Below are positions 1 to 8,792 of a DNA stretch of 35,635 nt, piece after piece. Below the pieces are notes generated by a model. It was not told the DNA's origin. It ran no database searches and was given only the letters and a program-made list of their open reading frames with translations. The first letter of the stretch is position 1, and every line of letters begins with the position of its first letter. This stretch comes from an uncultured Duodenibacillus sp. (GTDB lineage: Bacteria > Pseudomonadota > Gammaproteobacteria > Burkholderiales > Burkholderiaceae_F). A program made the translations under genes and the position numbers. The DNA lies in NCBI GenBank assembly GCA_944390145.1, contig CALXOY010000068.1:1-35635 (forward strand), given 5' to 3'.

Positions 1-125
1 GGCGCCGTTGGAATCGAAAGTACCGTTGGGCGCCGGACTGCCCTGCAGGAGAAATCCGCAGGAGTCAGAACGAATAAATGCTGAAAACTGCGCGGATGGA
101 AGATTTGGCAGCTTTTAGCAAACGG
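1..125. repeat. Terminal 125-bp repeat, left copy (inverted relative to 35511-35635)
   Basis: These 125 bases are, base for base, the reverse complement of the last 125 bases of the window. Identity stops abruptly after ...GCAAACGG: the left copy continues CAAG, the right copy (read inward) TTCA. Each copy abuts a different truncated DUF4143 ATPase gene, in the same reading frame, and a TGA at 82-84 closes that frame inside the repeat. I see no recognisable transposase or tRNA in it. It could be the end of a longer multicopy element (IS or intron), a recombination crossover, or an assembly-graph overlap at the contig ends. Confidence 0.95.
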
Positions 126-504
126 CAAGAAGATCTATTTCTGCGACAACGGCGTCCGCAACGCAATCCTCGAAAACTTTGCCCCGCTGCCATCAAGAAG
201 CGATCGCGGTGCGCTGTGGGAGAACTTTTTCTTCATGGAGCGCGTCAAGCTGCATTCACTTGCCCAGGATTCCTGCCGCATCTATTTTTGGCGCACCTCC
301 GGGAAAAAGACGTACGCACTTGATTTCGTCGAGATTCAGGACGGGAGGATGCAGGCCTTTGAGTGCAAGCTGTCAGCCGGGGAAAAGGCAAAGCCGGGCC
401 CGGATTTTGCAGCGGCATATCCGGATTGCCCCGTGCGCGTTGTGTCGCCGGCAACGCTCCTCAAGGTGTGGCTCGAAGCTGAAAACGCCTCCGGGCCTGT
501 CTGA
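85..504 (+). pseudogene. AAA-family ATPase with DUF4143, C-terminal fragment
   Basis: The open frame after the TGA at 82-84 encodes about 139 residues, of which roughly the last 125 are recognisable as the C-terminal DUF4143 domain of the AAA ATPase family COG1373. Visible blocks are GKKIYFCDNGVRNAIL, then GALWENFFFMERVK, then a core ending with IQDGRMQAFECK, which resembles the nuclease-like fold of these proteins. The N-terminal P-loop domain (about 200-250 residues) is missing. The frame enters the terminal repeat at position 125 and is stopped there, so the gene is either truly interrupted or cut by the assembly edge. Full-length relatives are multicopy, often horizontally moved ATPases of unknown role. 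It converges on the MATE gene, 10 bases away. Confidence 0.7.
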
Positions 505-514
505 CGCGGCACCT

Positions 515-1954
515 TTATCTCACCGGCTTTTCGTGCCCTTGAGCCGCCGCGTCGCGCAGACGGACGGAGGACACCCAGAGCGCTAGGATGGCTAGCGAAA
601 TGCCCGCCAGACAGAGCCCCACGGCCGTGCACATCCAAAAGCCTTCGGCGCGCAGCGCGTGGCCAAAGAAGAGTTCTCCGTCAAAGGCAAAGTAGTAGCC
701 GCCGCCAAGTCCCACGCACCAGAGCATCACGCCGTAGATCACCATCGGCGCCACCGTGACGCGGTAGCCGCGAAGCGCAAAGTTGGAAATCGTCTGCGCG
801 GCGTCCGTGATGTGATAGATCATGCCGTAGATCAGAAGCGCCGCGGCAAGGCTTGTCACCGACGTTTCCTTTGAGTAAAAGCCAAGCAGCGTATCCTGCC
901 CGAAGTACATGACGGCCACCGAGCAGCAGGCGATCGCAAGCCCCGCCTTGAGTCCGCGAAGCGTGATGGTGCGGGCTGCTTCGGGGGAACCGGCGCCCAG
1001 GGCCTGGCTCACCATCACGCAGACGGCAATCGCGATCGAAAGCGGAATCTGATAGAGGGTCGCCGTGATGTTGGAGACAATCTGGTGGGCTGAAACCTCC
1101 GTCGTGCCCAGGCGCGAAATGAAGATGGCCATGAGCGTAAAGGAGCTCACTTCAAAAAAGATCGACAGTCCGATCGGCACGCCGAGCTTGAGCTGCGCAA
1201 GAATCGCCTTGGCCTGCGGCCAGAAGAATTTCTCGGCGCGCATCTTGTCGTAGAACGCATCCTTTTTGTAGATGACGATGTAGCAGATGAGCGCAATCCA
1301 TGCGGCCACCGCAAGCGACAGGCCGGCTCCGGCGCCGCCCAAAGCCGGAAAGCCGAACCACCCGTACATGAAGACGCAGTTAAGCGGGGCTTTCAACGCA
1401 AGCAGCATCAGGCTCACATACATGGTCACGCGCGGGCGGCTGACGGCCGAATTCAAGGCGATGAAGCTGCGCGAGACGATGGAGGCGAAGATGCCGGGCG
1501 CGGTGAGCGTCAGAAAGAGCGAGGTCATGCGCGCGACTTCGCCCGTGACGCCGCCGAAATCCGTCCAAAAGCCCGTTTGAAGCAGCAGCGCGCAGCCGAT
1601 CACGCCCAAAAGAAGAGACAGCCAGATGCTCTGCGTGAGCTCAAAGCCAATCAGGCGGAACTTGCGGGCGCCGTAGTGGTGACCCACGATGGGCGAAAGA
1701 CCCTGCAGGATGCCCACCAAGCCAAAAAGCACCATGACCGAGGTGGCGCTGCCGAGCGCAACGACGGCAAGGTGCTCCTTTCCGAGATTGCCCGCCATCA
1801 GCGTGTCGATGGTGGCCGAGCCCATGATCGCGAGGTTGGCGACAAAGATCGGGGCGGCAAGCTTGGTGAGCGCACCGTAGCTCACATCGGGGGCGGCGGC
1901 ATGGTGCGGATGGACTTCGGAATGGGCGTCGCTGGACTTGATTTCTTCGGTCAT
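515..1954 (-). CDS. MATE family multidrug/Na+ efflux transporter
   Basis: This 479-residue inner-membrane protein belongs to the MATE (NorM/DinF-type) secondary exporters, which extrude cationic drugs in exchange for Na+ or H+. It has about 12 hydrophobic segments in two similar halves. The conserved stretch near the first helices reads LAAPIFVANLAIMGSATIDTLMAG, of which the P and the ATIDT core are characteristic. The second half carries LGVPIGLSIFFEVSSFTL, matching the typical LP.G...E motif. I start at MTEEIKSS (ATG at 1954); an open upstream extension of 28 codons lacks membrane-protein character. No strong Shine-Dalgarno precedes the chosen start. It is monocistronic, with ftsH upstream on the same strand about 230 bases away. 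The substrate cannot be told from sequence. Confidence 0.9.
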   Translation of the reverse strand: MTEEIKSSDAHSEVHPHHAAAPDVSYGALTKLAAPIFVANLAIMGSATIDTLMAGNLGKEHLAVVALGSATSVMVLFGLVGILQGLSPIVGHHYGARKFRLIGFELTQSIWLSLLLGVIGCALLLQTGFWTDFGGVTGEVARMTSLFLTLTAPGIFASIVSRSFIALNSAVSRPRVTMYVSLMLLALKAPLNCVFMYGWFGFPALGGAGAGLSLAVAAWIALICYIVIYKKDAFYDKMRAEKFFWPQAKAILAQLKLGVPIGLSIFFEVSSFTLMAIFISRLGTTEVSAHQIVSNITATLYQIPLSIAIAVCVMVSQALGAGSPEAARTITLRGLKAGLAIACCSVAVMYFGQDTLLGFYSKETSVTSLAAALLIYGMIYHITDAAQTISNFALRGYRVTVAPMVIYGVMLWCVGLGGGYYFAFDGELFFGHALRAEGFWMCTAVGLCLAGISLAILALWVSSVRLRDAAAQGHEKPVR

Positions 1955-2183
1955 GAAAACTGCAGGAAAAAGCGGCTGCCCGGGCAAAGGACGCAAGAGC
2001 CTTCGGGCCGGTTGTCCCGTTTCAAACTGAACCGGCATTCGGGAGCGCTGCAGTGGATTCTACGCAGAATTGCTTATATACGGGCGCAACGCTGCCGGCA
2101 ATTCCGGCAAAGGCAGGTGCCCGGCAGACCGCATGCCGGAGCGCCATGTCCCGTTTTTCGTCGCGTGCAGCCTTTCTACAGCA

Positions 2184-4043
2184 TCAAGCCTTCGTGGCCG
2201 CGGACTTTTCTTCTGTCTCGGAGGTCTTTGCAGGCGCGTTGAGAATCCGCATGAATTCCTCGCCCGTGATCGTCTCCTTTTCGTAGAGGTACTTGGCAAG
2301 CTCATCGAGCTTGGCGCGGTCGGCCTTGAGGATTTCGCGCGCCTTGACGTGCTCGCGCTTGACAAGCGCCACCACCTGGCGGTCGATTTCCTTCTGGCTT
2401 TCGGCCGAGCAGGCAAGCGATGTGTCGCCGCCAAGGTACTGGTTGGTGACGACCTCCAGCGCAACCATGTCGAAGTCTTCGCTCATGCCGTAGCGCGTGA
2501 TCATGGCGCGGGCAAGCTTTGTCGCCTGCTCGATGTCGTTGGCAGCGCCCGTACTCACCTGGTTGAAGACGACTTCCTCGGCCGAGCGGCCGCCTGTGAG
2601 CGTGCAGATCTTGTTTTCGAGCTCCTCGCGGGTGAGGATGTAGCGGTCGCCCGTGTCGACCTGCATGGTGTAGCCCAGGGCGCCCGAAGTGCGCGGAATG
2701 ATGGTGATCTTTTCAACCGGTGCGGAGTTGCTCTGACGGGCGGCAACAAGCGCATGCCCGATTTCGTGGTAGGCCACCGCCATGCGCTCCTTGTCCGAGA
2801 GCACGGCGCTCTTTTTCTGATAGCCCGCAATCACGGTTTCAATGCTCTCCTCAAGGTCGGCCTCGCAGATCACCGTGCGCCCGTGGCGCACGGCGCGCAG
2901 CGCCGCCTCGTTGATGATGTTGGCAAGTTCTGCGCCCGAGGCTCCGGACGCCATGCGGGCGATCGTGCGCAGGTTGACGTCCTTATCCAAATGCACCTTC
3001 TTGGCATGCACCTTGAGGATCGCTTCGCGTCCGGCAAGATCCGGCAGCTCCACCGGCACGCGGCGGTCGAAGCGCCCGGGGCGCGTGAGCGCGGGATCAA
3101 GCGACTCGGGCCGGTTCGTGGCGGCCAGAATGATGACGCCCGTGTTGTCCTCAAAGCCGTCCATTTCGGTGAGAAGCTGGTTTAGCGTCTGCTCGCGCTC
3201 ATCGTTGCCGATGCCGTTTGAATTGCGCTTTTGACCGATGGCGTCGATTTCGTCGATGAAGACGATGCAGGGAGCCTTTTCCTTGGCCTGTTCAAAGAGG
3301 TCGCGCACCTTGGAGGCGCCCATGCCCACGAACATCTCAACGAATTCCGAGCCCGACATCGAGAAGAACGGCACGTCGGATTCGCCTGCGACAGCTTTGG
3401 CAAGCATCGTCTTGCCGGTGCCCGGAGGCCCGACAAGAAGCACGCCCTTGGGCATGCGGGCACCCGCGTCCGAATACTTTTGGGGATTGTGCAGGTAGTC
3501 GACGATTTCCGCGAGGCTTTCCTTGGCCTCGTCCTCGCCGGCGACGTCGGAGAAGCGAATGCCCTTTGTCGACTGCACGTAGATGCGCGCCTGGCTCTTG
3601 CCGAAGCCAAAGGAGAGGGCGTTCTTGCCGCCTGCGGCCTGCATGAAGCGGTGGCTCATGTACTGCCCGATGCCAAAGAAGATCAGCATCGGCAGGATGA
3701 AGTACAGGAAAAAGCTCATCAAGGGCGACATCGGCTCCTTGATGATGCGCGTGAACTTCGCGCCCGCATCGTGCAGCCGCTGCGTCAAGGTCGGGTCGTT
3801 CATCAAGCCCGTCTTGTATGTCTTGTCGCCCGCCTTGTTCGTGAAGATGATGCCGGTGTCCTCGACCTCCACCGCGCCCACGTTCTTTTCGGCCACCATG
3901 TCCATGAAGGCGCCGTAGTCGATGTCGATGATCTTCTGCCGTTCAAGCATCGGCTGGAAAAAGATGTTGAAGACGAGAATCGCAATGAGCGCAACGCAGT
4001 AGTAGTACAGAAGCGGCTTGCGCGGCGTTTTGACTTCTTTCAT
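2184..4043 (-). CDS. ftsH: ATP-dependent zinc metalloprotease FtsH
   Basis: This 619-residue membrane-anchored AAA protease degrades misfolded or short-lived membrane and cytosolic proteins as a hexamer. The order is a TM helix (about 12-30), a small periplasmic domain, a second TM helix (about 108-127), the AAA domain, then the M41 peptidase. Walker A is GPPGTGKT (205-212), Walker [12 protein letters not shown] (260-270), the pore loop FVGMG, and the second region of homology [19 protein letters not shown]. The zinc site is HEIGH (426-430), with a third ligand expected in NDIEQAT. HEIGH replaces the commoner HEAGH but keeps HExxH. The usual rlmE and folP neighbours are absent, so this may be a second FtsH paralogue; that is inference. 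The tail after about 600 is polar and low-complexity. Confidence 0.96.
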   Translation of the reverse strand: MKEVKTPRKPLLYYYCVALIAILVFNIFFQPMLERQKIIDIDYGAFMDMVAEKNVGAVEVEDTGIIFTNKAGDKTYKTGLMNDPTLTQRLHDAGAKFTRIIKEPMSPLMSFFLYFILPMLIFFGIGQYMSHRFMQAAGGKNALSFGFGKSQARIYVQSTKGIRFSDVAGEDEAKESLAEIVDYLHNPQKYSDAGARMPKGVLLVGPPGTGKTMLAKAVAGESDVPFFSMSGSEFVEMFVGMGASKVRDLFEQAKEKAPCIVFIDEIDAIGQKRNSNGIGNDEREQTLNQLLTEMDGFEDNTGVIILAATNRPESLDPALTRPGRFDRRVPVELPDLAGREAILKVHAKKVHLDKDVNLRTIARMASGASGAELANIINEAALRAVRHGRTVICEADLEESIETVIAGYQKKSAVLSDKERMAVAYHEIGHALVAARQSNSAPVEKITIIPRTSGALGYTMQVDTGDRYILTREELENKICTLTGGRSAEEVVFNQVSTGAANDIEQATKLARAMITRYGMSEDFDMVALEVVTNQYLGGDTSLACSAESQKEIDRQVVALVKREHVKAREILKADRAKLDELAKYLYEKETITGEEFMRILNAPAKTSETEEKSAATKA

Positions 4044-4302
4044 GGCCGATGAAATCCGGGGCGAAGGAGAAAGTGGAAAGCGGCAATGCTCATGCCGCTC
4101 ACGTCAACGGCCCGCCGTGCGCCTTATTCATGCGGCGGGCGCGGCGGACTGCACCGGACAGTATAGGTTGCCGCACAGGCGGGAAAGCCCCCGAGGTCGG
4201 GATTTTGTATCCGCCGGCCCTGGCGCCGCAAAGACTGCCCGCCGCCGGACTTTCACAAGGCCCGCGGATACTTTTCAAACGGTTGGAGAACGCCGCTTCT
4301 GC

Positions 4303-5022
4303 TTAGCCTTGACGGCTTGCCCTTGCCGCAAGCGAAAAAGCTTCGTCGGTGAGTTCGGCGGTCACTTGCAGGGCATCATCAACCGCCCAGTCGTGCTGTG
4401 ACTGCAGCGCCGACACCGCTTGAATCAGAACGTGCCGCTGATGTTCCGGCAGCCCTTCAAACGACAAGCCTTCGAACCATACCAGCGTATGCAGTGCAAT
4501 AGTTGGCTGAAAACGCGTGCCGAAGAAGTGCGCGGCTGCGGCAAGTCCCTTTGTGAGGCTCACGCCGTGCTCAATCATGGCAGCGACGTCGAAGTAGTCT
4601 TTTTCCTCGACTCTCTGCAGAATTACCTTGAGCTTGAGCGCCATGATGTCATCAAGAGAGGCGACCAGAATTCCGCTGTTGTCAGGCGCCTCCGGCGTGC
4701 CGACACGGCCGGAATCGATGTTTCCGAAGAAGGAAATTTTGACGGGATTCTGGAAATCTTTTCCCAAGAAGCTCAAGGTAAGCGTATTTGCTTCGTCCTG
4801 CAGTCGCTCGCATTCCTCGAATACAGGGAATTGTTTGAAGAGAGAGGCCCTGTCCAAAGGTAAATGCGAAAAGAAGTCAAAATCGACAGACTTCCGATGT
4901 CCGAGCCGCAAGGCCAGTGCGGATCCTCCATAGAGGACAAAGCCTTCTCGGGAAATGCCGTGGCAGTACTTCCAGCAGATTTGCTGCTCGATAGGCAACA
5001 CATCGTAGCGAGCGGAGAACAT
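4303..5022 (-). CDS. AbiEii/DUF1814-type nucleotidyltransferase toxin
   Basis: This 239-residue protein is of the AbiEii nucleotidyltransferase family, the toxin half of bicistronic toxin-antitoxin or phage-exclusion modules; characterised relatives transfer nucleotides to RNA substrates. The MNT-type motif is visible: GGSALALRLGHR (32-43) followed by SVDFDFFS (45-52), with D47 and D49 as likely metal ligands. A later LDDIMALKLKVI block (123-134) and the EEKDYFDVAAM block (139-149) contribute the third acidic residue and the lysine. The start at 5022 has an AAGGA about 7 bases upstream. The gene follows the small gene at 5032-5349 by 10 bases, as a toxin follows its partner. The partner is not a recognisable AbiEi winged-helix antitoxin. 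Confidence 0.85.
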   Translation of the reverse strand: MFSARYDVLPIEQQICWKYCHGISREGFVLYGGSALALRLGHRKSVDFDFFSHLPLDRASLFKQFPVFEECERLQDEANTLTLSFLGKDFQNPVKISFFGNIDSGRVGTPEAPDNSGILVASLDDIMALKLKVILQRVEEKDYFDVAAMIEHGVSLTKGLAAAAHFFGTRFQPTIALHTLVWFEGLSFEGLPEHQRHVLIQAVSALQSQHDWAVDDALQVTAELTDEAFSLAARASRQG

Positions 5023-5031
5023 GTTTTTTCC

Positions 5032-5349
5032 TTATGCTGCGGAAGGCGGCAGCGGCCGTGCGGGCAGCGGCGGGACGTGGAAAGGATCGCCGATCTTCAG
5101 AGCAATATGCCAGTAGTTCCACCGTTTGGGAGAAAACCATCCGGCCTGTGCATGCTTGATCACATCGCAAAGCGTTTCATTGGAAACGATGCTGCAAAGG
5201 CGGATCCAGTCCTTGTACGTGCCAAGATCCATGACCTGGGCAATGACGCGATAGGGGGTTTTAAGCGCCTCTTCCGGCGTTTTCCACCAGATGTAGGTTC
5301 GGGCCAGCGGCTTGAGGTCCTCAATTTGCCGTTCGGTGAGCATGGACAT
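5032..5349 (-). CDS. Small protein paired with AbiEii, candidate antitoxin
   Basis: This protein has about 105 residues, starting MSMLTERQIEDLKPLART. The upstream ATG at 5373 is possible, but 5349 has a CAGGT-type ribosome site close by. The sequence is soluble, rich in W and Y (TYIWWKTPEEAL, AGWFSPKRWNYWHIAL), and ends in a Pro-rich tail (PPLPARPLPPS). From memory, short proteins with this IWWKTPEEAL and GWFSP pattern often precede AbiEii-like genes, but I cannot name a characterised function. It lies 10 bases upstream of the toxin on the same strand, so the two are surely cotranscribed. The antitoxin role is inferred from size and position only; no DNA-binding helix-turn-helix is obvious. 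Confidence 0.75.
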   Translation of the reverse strand: MSMLTERQIEDLKPLARTYIWWKTPEEALKTPYRVIAQVMDLGTYKDWIRLCSIVSNETLCDVIKHAQAGWFSPKRWNYWHIALKIGDPFHVPPLPARPLPPSAA

Positions 5350-5471
5350 ACCTGGATTGGAGCATATTTTCAAAAGGCTGTTTGTGCAACTTTACTGCAC
5401 TAAAAGCCGTGCCGGGAGCCCGCCGCAGCTCGCGACAGAGTAAAGGGAATTCCCCGGCAGCGTCAGTCCGA

Positions 5472-6281
5472 TTAATCGAGCCCCACCAGATCGTCGATGC
5501 CGCGGCGCTTGACCGGGGCGATCGGGTGCACGCTCGGGTTTTCGTGGTTGTAGGTCTGGCCGCTCACGATCGCGCGCAGGCCTTCAAAGTCCAGAATCTG
5601 CACGTGCTTCTGGTTCACGATGATGAGGTTGTCGTGCGAGAAGCGGCTCAAGACGCGGCTCACCGTTTCAAGCTTCAGCCCCAGGTAGGAGCCGATTTCC
5701 GCGCGCGTCATGCGCAGCACGAATTCGCTTCTCGAGTAGCCGCGCTGCTCAAAGCGCTGGGAGAGATTGAGAATGAAGGCCGCCAGACGCTCTTCGGCGT
5801 GCATCGAGCCCAAGAGCAGCATCACGCCGTTCTGGCGCACGATCTCCATGGCGAGCAGCTTTTGAAAGTGCTGGCTCATCGAGAACATGTTCTGCGTCAC
5901 TTCGAGGAGCTTGTCGTAGGGAAGGATGCAGACCTCGGTGTCTTCAAGCGCAATCAGGTCGCTTGAGTAGACCATGCCCGCAAGGCCGTCCAGACCCACG
6001 ATGTCGCCCGACATATGAAAGCTTGTCACCTGTTCGCGGCCGTCTGAGCTGGTGACGGCGCTCTTTAAAAAGCCCAGGCGGATGGCGTAGAGGGCGTCAA
6101 ACCGGTCGCCCGCGCGATAAAGCGCTTCGCCGCGGCGCACGCGCTTGCGGGTGCTCACGAGCTCTTCGAGACGCTCGATTTCCTTGAGCGTCAGGCCAAG
6201 CGGCAGGCAGAGCTCGCGCAGGTTGCAGTTGGAACAGGCGACCCGCAGCGTGGCGGCATTGATGGTTGGGTTGTTGAGCAT
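5472..6281 (-). CDS. fnr: FNR-type anaerobic transcriptional regulator
   Basis: This 269-residue CRP/FNR-family regulator senses O2 through a [4Fe-4S] cluster. The N-terminal cysteines are C16, C19 and C25 (CSNCNLRELC), with a fourth, C118, inside EDTEVCILPYD, matching the E. coli FNR pattern. A cNMP-fold domain spans about 45-150. The recognition helix GLKLETVSRVLSRF (201-214) keeps E205, S208 and R209, equivalent to the residues that read TTGAT half-sites. I start at MLNNPTINAA (ATG 6281); the 76-codon upstream extension is Pro/Ser/Arg-rich and unlike FNR. The C-terminal extension (about 20 residues after SGQTYNHEN) is longer than in E. coli. The gene diverges from hemN, whose promoter carries an FNR box, so it probably activates its neighbour in anoxia. 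Confidence 0.95.
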   Translation of the reverse strand: MLNNPTINAATLRVACSNCNLRELCLPLGLTLKEIERLEELVSTRKRVRRGEALYRAGDRFDALYAIRLGFLKSAVTSSDGREQVTSFHMSGDIVGLDGLAGMVYSSDLIALEDTEVCILPYDKLLEVTQNMFSMSQHFQKLLAMEIVRQNGVMLLLGSMHAEERLAAFILNLSQRFEQRGYSRSEFVLRMTRAEIGSYLGLKLETVSRVLSRFSHDNLIIVNQKHVQILDFEGLRAIVSGQTYNHENPSVHPIAPVKRRGIDDLVGLD

Positions 6282-6632
6282 AAGCCTCGTACGCAAACAC
6301 AAGAAGCCGGCGGCCGGATCCGGAGAGCTCGGCTGCCCGTGCGGCAGCCGGCGGCGTCCCGGAGAGGATCCTTCCAGTGGCGGCGGCGTGCTAATGCAAA
6401 CATAATCTGCCGCGTATACACTGCCCGCAGACGAAAAACGCCCTGCGTGAAAGGACTCACAACCAGAAGACGCCGGCGGCGGCGCGCGCTTTGCAGCGGG
6501 AAAGCTCAAGGCGGGTCAGGCCGGCAATTAACAGTCACCGCAAAATTTGATTGTCGTCAAATGTTGCGTCAATTCGCGAATCATATCAGGTGCGTTTGCG
6601 TTTTGTCATAGAAATTTCAGAGGTTTCCCAAT
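6282..6632. promoter_or_regulatory. Divergent fnr-hemN intergenic region (351 bp)
   Basis: No gene is supported here. The part next to fnr is GC-rich; the part next to hemN becomes AT-rich and carries the FNR box and a -10-like element listed separately. I see no clear sigma-70 promoter for fnr and no second convincing TTGAT-N4-ATCAA site. Confidence 0.6.
6547..6560 (+). promoter_or_regulatory. FNR box in class II promoter position of hemN
   Basis: TTGAT-TGTC-GTCAA matches the FNR consensus TTGAT-N4-ATCAA at 9 of 10 positions. A -10-like TCATAT lies at 6581-6586. A start of transcription near 6594 would put the box centre (6553.5) about 41 bases upstream, the classical class II activator position. 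The hemN ATG follows at 6633. The site and spacing are seen; activation by FNR is inferred from known hemN regulation. Confidence 0.75.
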
Positions 6633-8036
6633 ATGGATTTCGACCCCACACGAGCCGGCGTGGAGCTGCCTGACGAGGCTCTTTTAAAGAAGTTTGATGT
6701 TCCCGCTCCGCGCTACACGTCCTATCCGACCGCCGACCGCTTCCACAACCGGATCACGCCGCAGGACTACATTGACGCGCTCGAACGCCGCGGCAAGGCC
6801 GCCAAGCCCGCCAAGCTTTCGCTTTACTGCCACATCCCGTTTTGCAACGACGTCTGCTTTTACTGCGGCTGCAACAAGATCGTGACGCGCGACCACAGCC
6901 GTTCGGCTGCCTACATCAAGACGCTTTTGAAGGAAGCCGATCTGGTGCGCGAGCATCTCACAGGCGTCAAGACGCTCGAGCAACTGCACTGGGGCGGCGG
7001 CACGCCGACGTTTTTAAACGACGACGAAATCCTGGAGCTGATGAGCGGCTTGAACGAGCGCTTCCCGTTTGAAGAGGGCGGCGAGTTTTCGATCGAAGTC
7101 GACCCGAGAAGCTGCCCGCCCACGAAGATCAAGACATTGCGCCAGGCGGGCTTTAACCGCATGAGCCTTGGCGTGCAGGACTTCAACCCGGACGTGCAGA
7201 AGGCTGTGAACCGCATCCAGCCCTTTGAGATGACCAGGGAGGTGCTCGAGAGCGCCCGCGCCGAGGGCTTCGGGTCGATCAACATGGACCTCATCTACGG
7301 CCTGCCGCGCCAGACCCGCGAAACCTTTGCGCATACGATCGAGCAGGTGATCGAGCTTTCCCCCGACCGCATTGCGCTTTACCACTACGCGCACCTGCCC
7401 AACATCTTTAAGCCGCAGCGCCGCATCGTGCCCGAGGAGCTGCCGGGGGCGGCCGAGCGCGTCAACATCATGTTTGATGCGATCAAGGCGCTCACAAGCC
7501 AGGGTTACCGCTACATCGGCATGGACCACTTTGCCAAGGAAACCGACGAGCTGTCGATTGCTCAGGTCAACGGCACCATCCAGCGCAACTTCCAGGGCTA
7601 CTCGACGCGCGCCGAGTGCGACATGGCCGCGCTCGGCCCGAGCTCGATTTCGTTTGTGGACGGCCTCTACGCCTGCAATCCCCGCGAAATCGACCCCTGG
7701 AGCCAGGCGATTGAATCCGGGCATCTGGCCACCTGCCGCGGCTTTGCCTTAAACGACGACGACAAGCTGCGCCGCGCCGTGATCATGACGATCATGTGCC
7801 GCTTTGAACTCGTGAAGGCCGACATTGAAAAAGAGTTCGGGATCGTCTTTGACGAGTACTTCGCCTATGAGATGAAGAAGCTTCACGCCTACGCCAAGCA
7901 CGAGCTCGTGGAGCTCACCCCGGGCAAGATTACGGTCTCGCCCAAGGGCAAGATCTTCGTGCGCGCCGTGGCGATGCAGTTTGACCGCTATCTGCGTGAG
8001 TCGGACCGCGCTGGCGGCTACTCCAAGATCGCTTGA
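6633..8036 (+). CDS. hemN: Oxygen-independent coproporphyrinogen III dehydrogenase
   Basis: This 467-residue cytosolic radical-SAM enzyme converts coproporphyrinogen III to protoporphyrinogen IX without O2, a step in anaerobic haem synthesis. The N-terminus shows the HemN signature PRYTSYPTADRF, then HIPFC-NDVC-FYC-GC with C71, C75, C78 (Cx3Cx2C, binding the [4Fe-4S] cluster) and C80. The SAM-binding stretch LHWGGGTPTFL follows, then YGLPRQT and YRYIGMDHFAK. Length matches E. coli HemN (457). An AGAGG sits upstream of the ATG. The FNR box at 6547-6560 suggests anaerobic induction. Haem supply fits the cytochrome-based respiration encoded further on. The gene ends before a hairpin at 8062-8103. 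Confidence 0.97.
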   Translation: MDFDPTRAGVELPDEALLKKFDVPAPRYTSYPTADRFHNRITPQDYIDALERRGKAAKPAKLSLYCHIPFCNDVCFYCGCNKIVTRDHSRSAAYIKTLLKEADLVREHLTGVKTLEQLHWGGGTPTFLNDDEILELMSGLNERFPFEEGGEFSIEVDPRSCPPTKIKTLRQAGFNRMSLGVQDFNPDVQKAVNRIQPFEMTREVLESARAEGFGSINMDLIYGLPRQTRETFAHTIEQVIELSPDRIALYHYAHLPNIFKPQRRIVPEELPGAAERVNIMFDAIKALTSQGYRYIGMDHFAKETDELSIAQVNGTIQRNFQGYSTRAECDMAALGPSSISFVDGLYACNPREIDPWSQAIESGHLATCRGFALNDDDKLRRAVIMTIMCRFELVKADIEKEFGIVFDEYFAYEMKKLHAYAKHELVELTPGKITVSPKGKIFVRAVAMQFDRYLRESDRAGGYSKIA

Positions 8037-8061
8037 TGGTCTGCGGGCCTCGCCCGCATGG

Positions 8062-8103
8062 AAAACGGCCTTGCCGGCGTTCCTGCCCGCAAGGCCGTTT
8101 CGC
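8062..8103 (+). terminator. Hairpin after hemN, likely terminator
   Basis: AAACGGCCTTGC (8063-8074) pairs perfectly with GCAAGGCCGTTT (8089-8100), a 12-bp stem with a 14-base loop. The downstream T-run is short, so efficiency is uncertain. A smaller GCGGGC/GCCCGC hairpin precedes it (about 8043-8057). Confidence 0.7.
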
Positions 8104-8186
8104 GCAGGCGCTGCAAGCGGCTAAACTACCGGCAGGCCGTGCGTCCACGGCGCGAGGATTCGAGAAGAAAAAGAGGAATGCTTCAA

Positions 8187-8675
8187 ATGCAGAAGTTTTT
8201 ACCGCTTAAAGCCGCCCTTGCGGCGGCCGCCGCGCTGATGCTTGCAGGCTGCCCCACGACGCAGGGCGAGCCCTCCGCCGATGAGGCCGAAGAGGCCGCT
8301 CAGGCCAGCCAGCGCGTGGTGATCGACACCGTCTGCGTGGTGCGCCATCAGAACAAGTCGCTTGCAAGCGACGATCTGATAAAGGCCATTGAAGCGGGGG
8401 TGCAGACCCGCGGCGTGAAGACGCGCGTGGTGGAAGCGCAAAACATTCCGCAGGACTGCCGCCTGTGCTTGTACTACGACGTCACCTCTGAAGGCAAGAA
8501 GATGAAGAGCTTTGACTTTCAGGCGGTGCTCGACGGCAAGCCCCTGCAGCGCGGGTCGGGCGCGATCGAGGAAAGCGGCGTGATCAAGCTGCAGACCATT
8601 GCCAACTATGCGGCCAACTACCTGCAAAGCCTCACGACGGCGCCCGCGCAAAATGCGCCTGCCGACGCCCAGTAA
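8187..8675 (+). CDS. Lipoprotein, Sbal_3080-like family
   Basis: This 162-residue secreted lipoprotein starts MQKFLPLKAALAAAAALMLAGC; the lipobox LAGC makes the Cys the lipidated +1 residue, and the following residue is P rather than D. I prefer ATG 8187 because AGAGGA at 8172-8177 is 9 bases upstream; ATG 8178 is too close to it. The mature part (VVIDTVCVVRHQN..., ...CRLCLYYDVTSEGKKMKSFDFQAVLDGK...) resembles small lipoproteins annotated as Sbal_3080 family, whose function is unknown. Four cysteines beyond the lipobox could form disulfides. The C-terminus is a low-complexity Ala/Pro/Gln tail. Strong hairpins on both sides make it monocistronic. Confidence 0.75.
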   Translation: MQKFLPLKAALAAAAALMLAGCPTTQGEPSADEAEEAAQASQRVVIDTVCVVRHQNKSLASDDLIKAIEAGVQTRGVKTRVVEAQNIPQDCRLCLYYDVTSEGKKMKSFDFQAVLDGKPLQRGSGAIEESGVIKLQTIANYAANYLQSLTTAPAQNAPADAQ

Positions 8676-8713
8676 CCCCACGGGCGCACGTTGACAGCGC
8701 CCCCTTTGAGAAG

Positions 8714-8751
8714 AAAACCGCCGCAGACAGTTGTGCCTTCCGGCGGTTTTT
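8714..8751 (+). terminator. Intrinsic terminator after the lipoprotein gene
   Basis: AAAACCGCCG (8714-8723) pairs with CGGCGGTTTT (8741-8750), giving a 10-bp stem and a 17-base loop that runs into TTTTT. This is a canonical rho-independent terminator and can work in both directions. Confidence 0.88.
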
Positions 8752-8792
8752 GTGTGCAGCGGCCCCGGTTTTTCCGGAATGCCCATTGAGTC

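Noticed and set aside
6282..6509. 76-codon N-terminal extension of FNR
   Set aside because: Low-complexity Pro/Ser/Arg sequence, while the start at 6281 gives the standard spacing to the cysteine cluster.
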